From: Nitrospirota bacterium
GTDB lineage: Bacteria > Nitrospirota > CAKKRA01 > 9FT-COMBO-42-15
Direction of reading: 5' to 3'
Length of the DNA: 7,367 bases
Assembly: GCA_016195585.1 (NCBI GenBank)
Contig: JACPZJ010000159.1
Coordinates: forward strand, 1 to 7,367
This document shows positions 5,699 to 7,367 of the stretch, in pieces (position 1 is the stretch's first letter; the number at the start of each line of letters is the position of its first letter). The translations under genes were made by a program, and so were the position numbers. The notes below the pieces were generated by a model, which worked only from the letters and a program-made list of their open reading frames with translations, had not been told where the DNA came from and did not search any database.

Positions 5699-6610
5699 TC
5701 ACATCATCACCCTCTCAATCTTTATAACTTCCTCTTTTGCCATCAGGCTGCCTGTATGTGAACTATCATATCTTGCTGTGCCGATGGCAAGAAGCATATT
5801 ATCTGAATATATCCTTACCTTTTCATTAGAGCTAAATCTGGCCGAGGCATCTTTAATCCATCCTGCTGCTGCCGGCATACCATTCTTTATCTTCTCAACA
5901 GCCTCTGGAATAATCGTAATTCGCGGCATGAATTCCAGAGCCTTATCTATAGAAATAATCCTGCTTAAATCCCCCTTTTCAATATCATCAATATTAACAG
6001 AGTCATCCATTCTGAACCTGCCTGAATGAGTTCTCACCAGACTAAACATATGCGCCGCTGTGCCCAGCCTCTCTCCAATATCCTGACAGAGGGTGCGGAT
6101 ATAAGTCCCCCTTGAACATAACACATCAAAGGTTATATAAGGCATCTCTACCTTTATCAGGTTAATATCCTTAATAATAACCTCTCGCGGTTTAAGTTTA
6201 ACAGCCTCCCCTCTTCTCGCAAGTTCGTATGCCCTCACGCCGTTTACCTTTACTGCAGAGTATGCAGGGGGTATCTGAAAAATCTTTCCGGTGAATTCCT
6301 TAAATACTCTTTTTATCTTCTCCTCATCTAAAGGAGGAGCCTCTCTTTTTTCTATTACCTTTCCAGAGGCGTCAAGGGTATCTGTGCTTTCACCGAGCTT
6401 CATCACCACTTTGTACCCCTTATCGCCTTCATTTATATATGGTATAACCTTTGTTGCCTTACCGAGCGCTACAGGAAGAACACCAGTTGCATCAGGATCA
6501 AGTGTCCCGAGGTGCCCTGCCTTTTTTATTTTTAATATCCTCTTTATCTTATTTACCACATCTGCTGATGTCCAGCCTTTTGGTTTATTGATTACTAAGA
6601 AGCCGTCCAT
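5699..6610 (-). CDS. truB: tRNA pseudouridine-55 synthase
   Basis: A 303-residue enzyme that converts U55 of the tRNA T-loop to pseudouridine. The catalytic motif A-G-H-L-G-T-L-D-P-D-A-T-G is at 31-43, with D38 the nucleophile. Other family blocks are the GYKVVMKLGESTDT strand (65-77, Y66 the active-site tyrosine), QIPPAYSAVKVNGVRAYELAR (112-132) and CSRGTYIRTL (165-174). A C-terminal PUA-like domain (about 228-303) is present, so the protein is full length. An in-frame TAA lies two codons upstream, so the ATG at 6610 is the first possible start and gives the standard N-terminus (MDGFLVINKPKGWTS). No Shine-Dalgarno sequence precedes it, unlike its neighbours. It follows nrnA after a 246-bp repeat-filled gap and leads directly into rpsO. 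Confidence 0.97.
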   Translation of the reverse strand: MDGFLVINKPKGWTSADVVNKIKRILKIKKAGHLGTLDPDATGVLPVALGKATKVIPYINEGDKGYKVVMKLGESTDTLDASGKVIEKREAPPLDEEKIKRVFKEFTGKIFQIPPAYSAVKVNGVRAYELARRGEAVKLKPREVIIKDINLIKVEMPYITFDVLCSRGTYIRTLCQDIGERLGTAAHMFSLVRTHSGRFRMDDSVNIDDIEKGDLSRIISIDKALEFMPRITIIPEAVEKIKNGMPAAAGWIKDASARFSSNEKVRIYSDNMLLAIGTARYDSSHTGSLMAKEEVIKIERVMM

Positions 6611-6633
6611 ATATTAAAATAGGGTTCAAGGAT

Positions 6634-6677
6634 TCAAGGGTTCCAGTGTTTTTCTATTTGGTCACTTGAACCCTTGA
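6634..6677. repeat. Inverted repeat (15-bp arms) just upstream of truB
   Basis: TCAAGGGTTCCAGTG (6634-6648) pairs with CACTTGAACCCTTGA (6663-6677), 14 of 15 positions matching, with a 14-nt loop. The motif AGGGTTCAAGG also occurs at 6621-6631, so the right arm can pair with either copy. No T tract follows on either strand, so it is not a standard terminator. It may be a small repeat element, or a hairpin in the truB leader that affects translation. Confidence 0.6.
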
Positions 6678-6691
6678 CCCCTCTAATCCTT

Positions 6692-6840
6692 TATTAGCAG
6701 GTTGTTGAAAAACTCGGATTACCGTCATTGCGAACGAAGTGAAGCAATCTTGTTTCTTTATAAATCAATAAGTTATAGATTGCTTCGTCGCAAAAATCGC
6801 TCCTCGCAATGACATAAATGGGCTTTTTCAACAGCTGTTA
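6692..6840. repeat. MITE/REP-like long imperfect inverted repeat between nrnA and truB
   Basis: A roughly 150-bp imperfect palindrome. It has three nested perfect 10-bp pairings: TGTTGAAAAA (6703-6712) with TTTTTCAACA (6824-6833), GTCATTGCGA (6724-6733) with TCGCAATGAC (6804-6813), and GAAGCAATCT (6741-6750) with AGATTGCTTC (6777-6786). The central loop is 26 nt. The inner words GTCATTGCGA and GAAGCAATCT resemble, from memory, an intergenic repeat spread through many sediment-type bacterial genomes. It encodes nothing, so any movement would need a transposase supplied elsewhere. It probably lies within the operon transcript, where it would fold into a long hairpin. Confidence 0.75.
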
Positions 6841-6856
6841 GTATTAAAGACTACTA

Positions 6857-7367
6857 TTATAGCGCCACAGCCTTCTGCTTTTTAGATACCACCCTCTCAA
6901 CCTCTTCTACTGCTGCCTTTAAGACCTTCTCCTTAATTTCATCAAATGCCCCATTTATAACACAGCCTGCAGCGTATTTGTGTCCGCCTCCGCCAAACCT
7001 CAGCGCTATTTTAGTTACATCTATCTTGCCCCTTGACCTGAGGCTTAGCTTATATGAATCAGTGTTTAATTCCCTGAAGAGTATGGCAATCTCCACCCCT
7101 TTTATAGAACGGGGGAAGTTTATAAAATCCTCCACATCCTCCACAGTAGTATTTGTGTCTGCGTAATGCCCTGCGGTCACCTTTATCCATGCAATCTTCC
7201 CGCTGCTGTCAGTCTCCATGTCATCAAGCAGCATCCCCAGAAGCTTTAAGCGGTTAAATGAATTCGTCTCATATACCTGCTGGCTCAGCCCCCATGGATC
7301 AAGCCCTGCATCAATAAGGTCTGCCGCCTTCCGCAATACATTTGCATTGGTCTTGGAATATCTGAAA
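6857..7367 (-). CDS. nrnA: DHH/DHHA1 phosphoesterase (oligoribonuclease / pAp phosphatase), 3' part
   Basis: The C-terminal ~170 residues of a DHH-family phosphoesterase; the frame stays open to the right edge, so the 5' part lies outside. Upstream of the TTG at 7336 the frame reads F-R-Y-S-K-T-N-A-N-V, matching the NrnA segment after its catalytic domain, so 7336 is not the true start. The DHHA1 domain carries the substrate-binding motif F-G-G-G-G-H-K-Y-A-A-G about 45 residues from the end. NrnA enzymes degrade very short RNAs (nanoRNAs) and dephosphorylate pAp. The catalytic DHH motifs themselves are not in this window, so RecJ-like relatives cannot be fully excluded, but the position between (expected) rbfA and truB favours NrnA. 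The stop is TAA at 6859-6857. Confidence 0.88.
   Translation of the reverse strand, partial: FRYSKTNANVLRKAADLIDAGLDPWGLSQQVYETNSFNRLKLLGMLLDDMETDSSGKIAWIKVTAGHYADTNTTVEDVEDFINFPRSIKGVEIAILFRELNTDSYKLSLRSRGKIDVTKIALRFGGGGHKYAAGCVINGAFDEIKEKVLKAAVEEVERVVSKKQKAVAL

Overview
The window is bacterial DNA of moderate GC (low-to-mid 40s % by eye). Shine-Dalgarno sites are strong and genes are tightly packed. It joins a conserved translation/RNA-processing operon on the minus strand (about 1968-7367) to a small accessory patch at the left (about 1-1900). The order nrnA - truB - rpsO - pnp - M16 peptidase matches the 3' half of the nusA-infB-rbfA-truB-rpsO-pnp cluster. An nrnA-type DHH phosphoesterase before truB, with no ribF between truB and rpsO, fits Nitrospirota or deltaproteobacteria-like lineages. 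So does the intergenic inverted repeat at 6692-6840, which resembles (from memory) repeats common in sediment bacteria. I cannot fix the genus.

Core operon, read right to left on the minus strand. The 3' end of nrnA (oligoribonuclease/pAp phosphatase) enters from the right edge. A 246-bp gap follows with two separate inverted repeats. Then come truB (tRNA pseudouridine-55 synthase), rpsO (ribosomal protein S15), pnp (polynucleotide phosphorylase) and an M16 zinc peptidase of the YmxG/MlpA type. The products serve tRNA modification, 30S assembly and RNA turnover. pnp is full length (708 codons) but has one in-frame TAA at codon 431, in the conserved SDxxESNG active-site region, which splits it into an N-terminal and a C-terminal reading frame.

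Accessory patch, left part. A small two-helix membrane protein gene (copy A, plus strand) is followed by a RelE/ParE-type toxin with a Phd/YefM-type antitoxin (minus strand). Next is a decayed second copy of the same membrane gene (copy B, plus strand; no usable start, an internal TAA), then a VapBC toxin-antitoxin pair (minus strand). So two paralogous copies alternate with two unrelated toxin-antitoxin modules, each convergent with a copy. The vapBC promoter carries a 22-bp near-palindrome over its -10 box, a good candidate autoregulatory operator.

No large new defence or biosynthetic system is visible. The points most worth a second look are the nonsense codon in pnp, the copy A / TA / copy B / TA layout, and the repeats ahead of truB.
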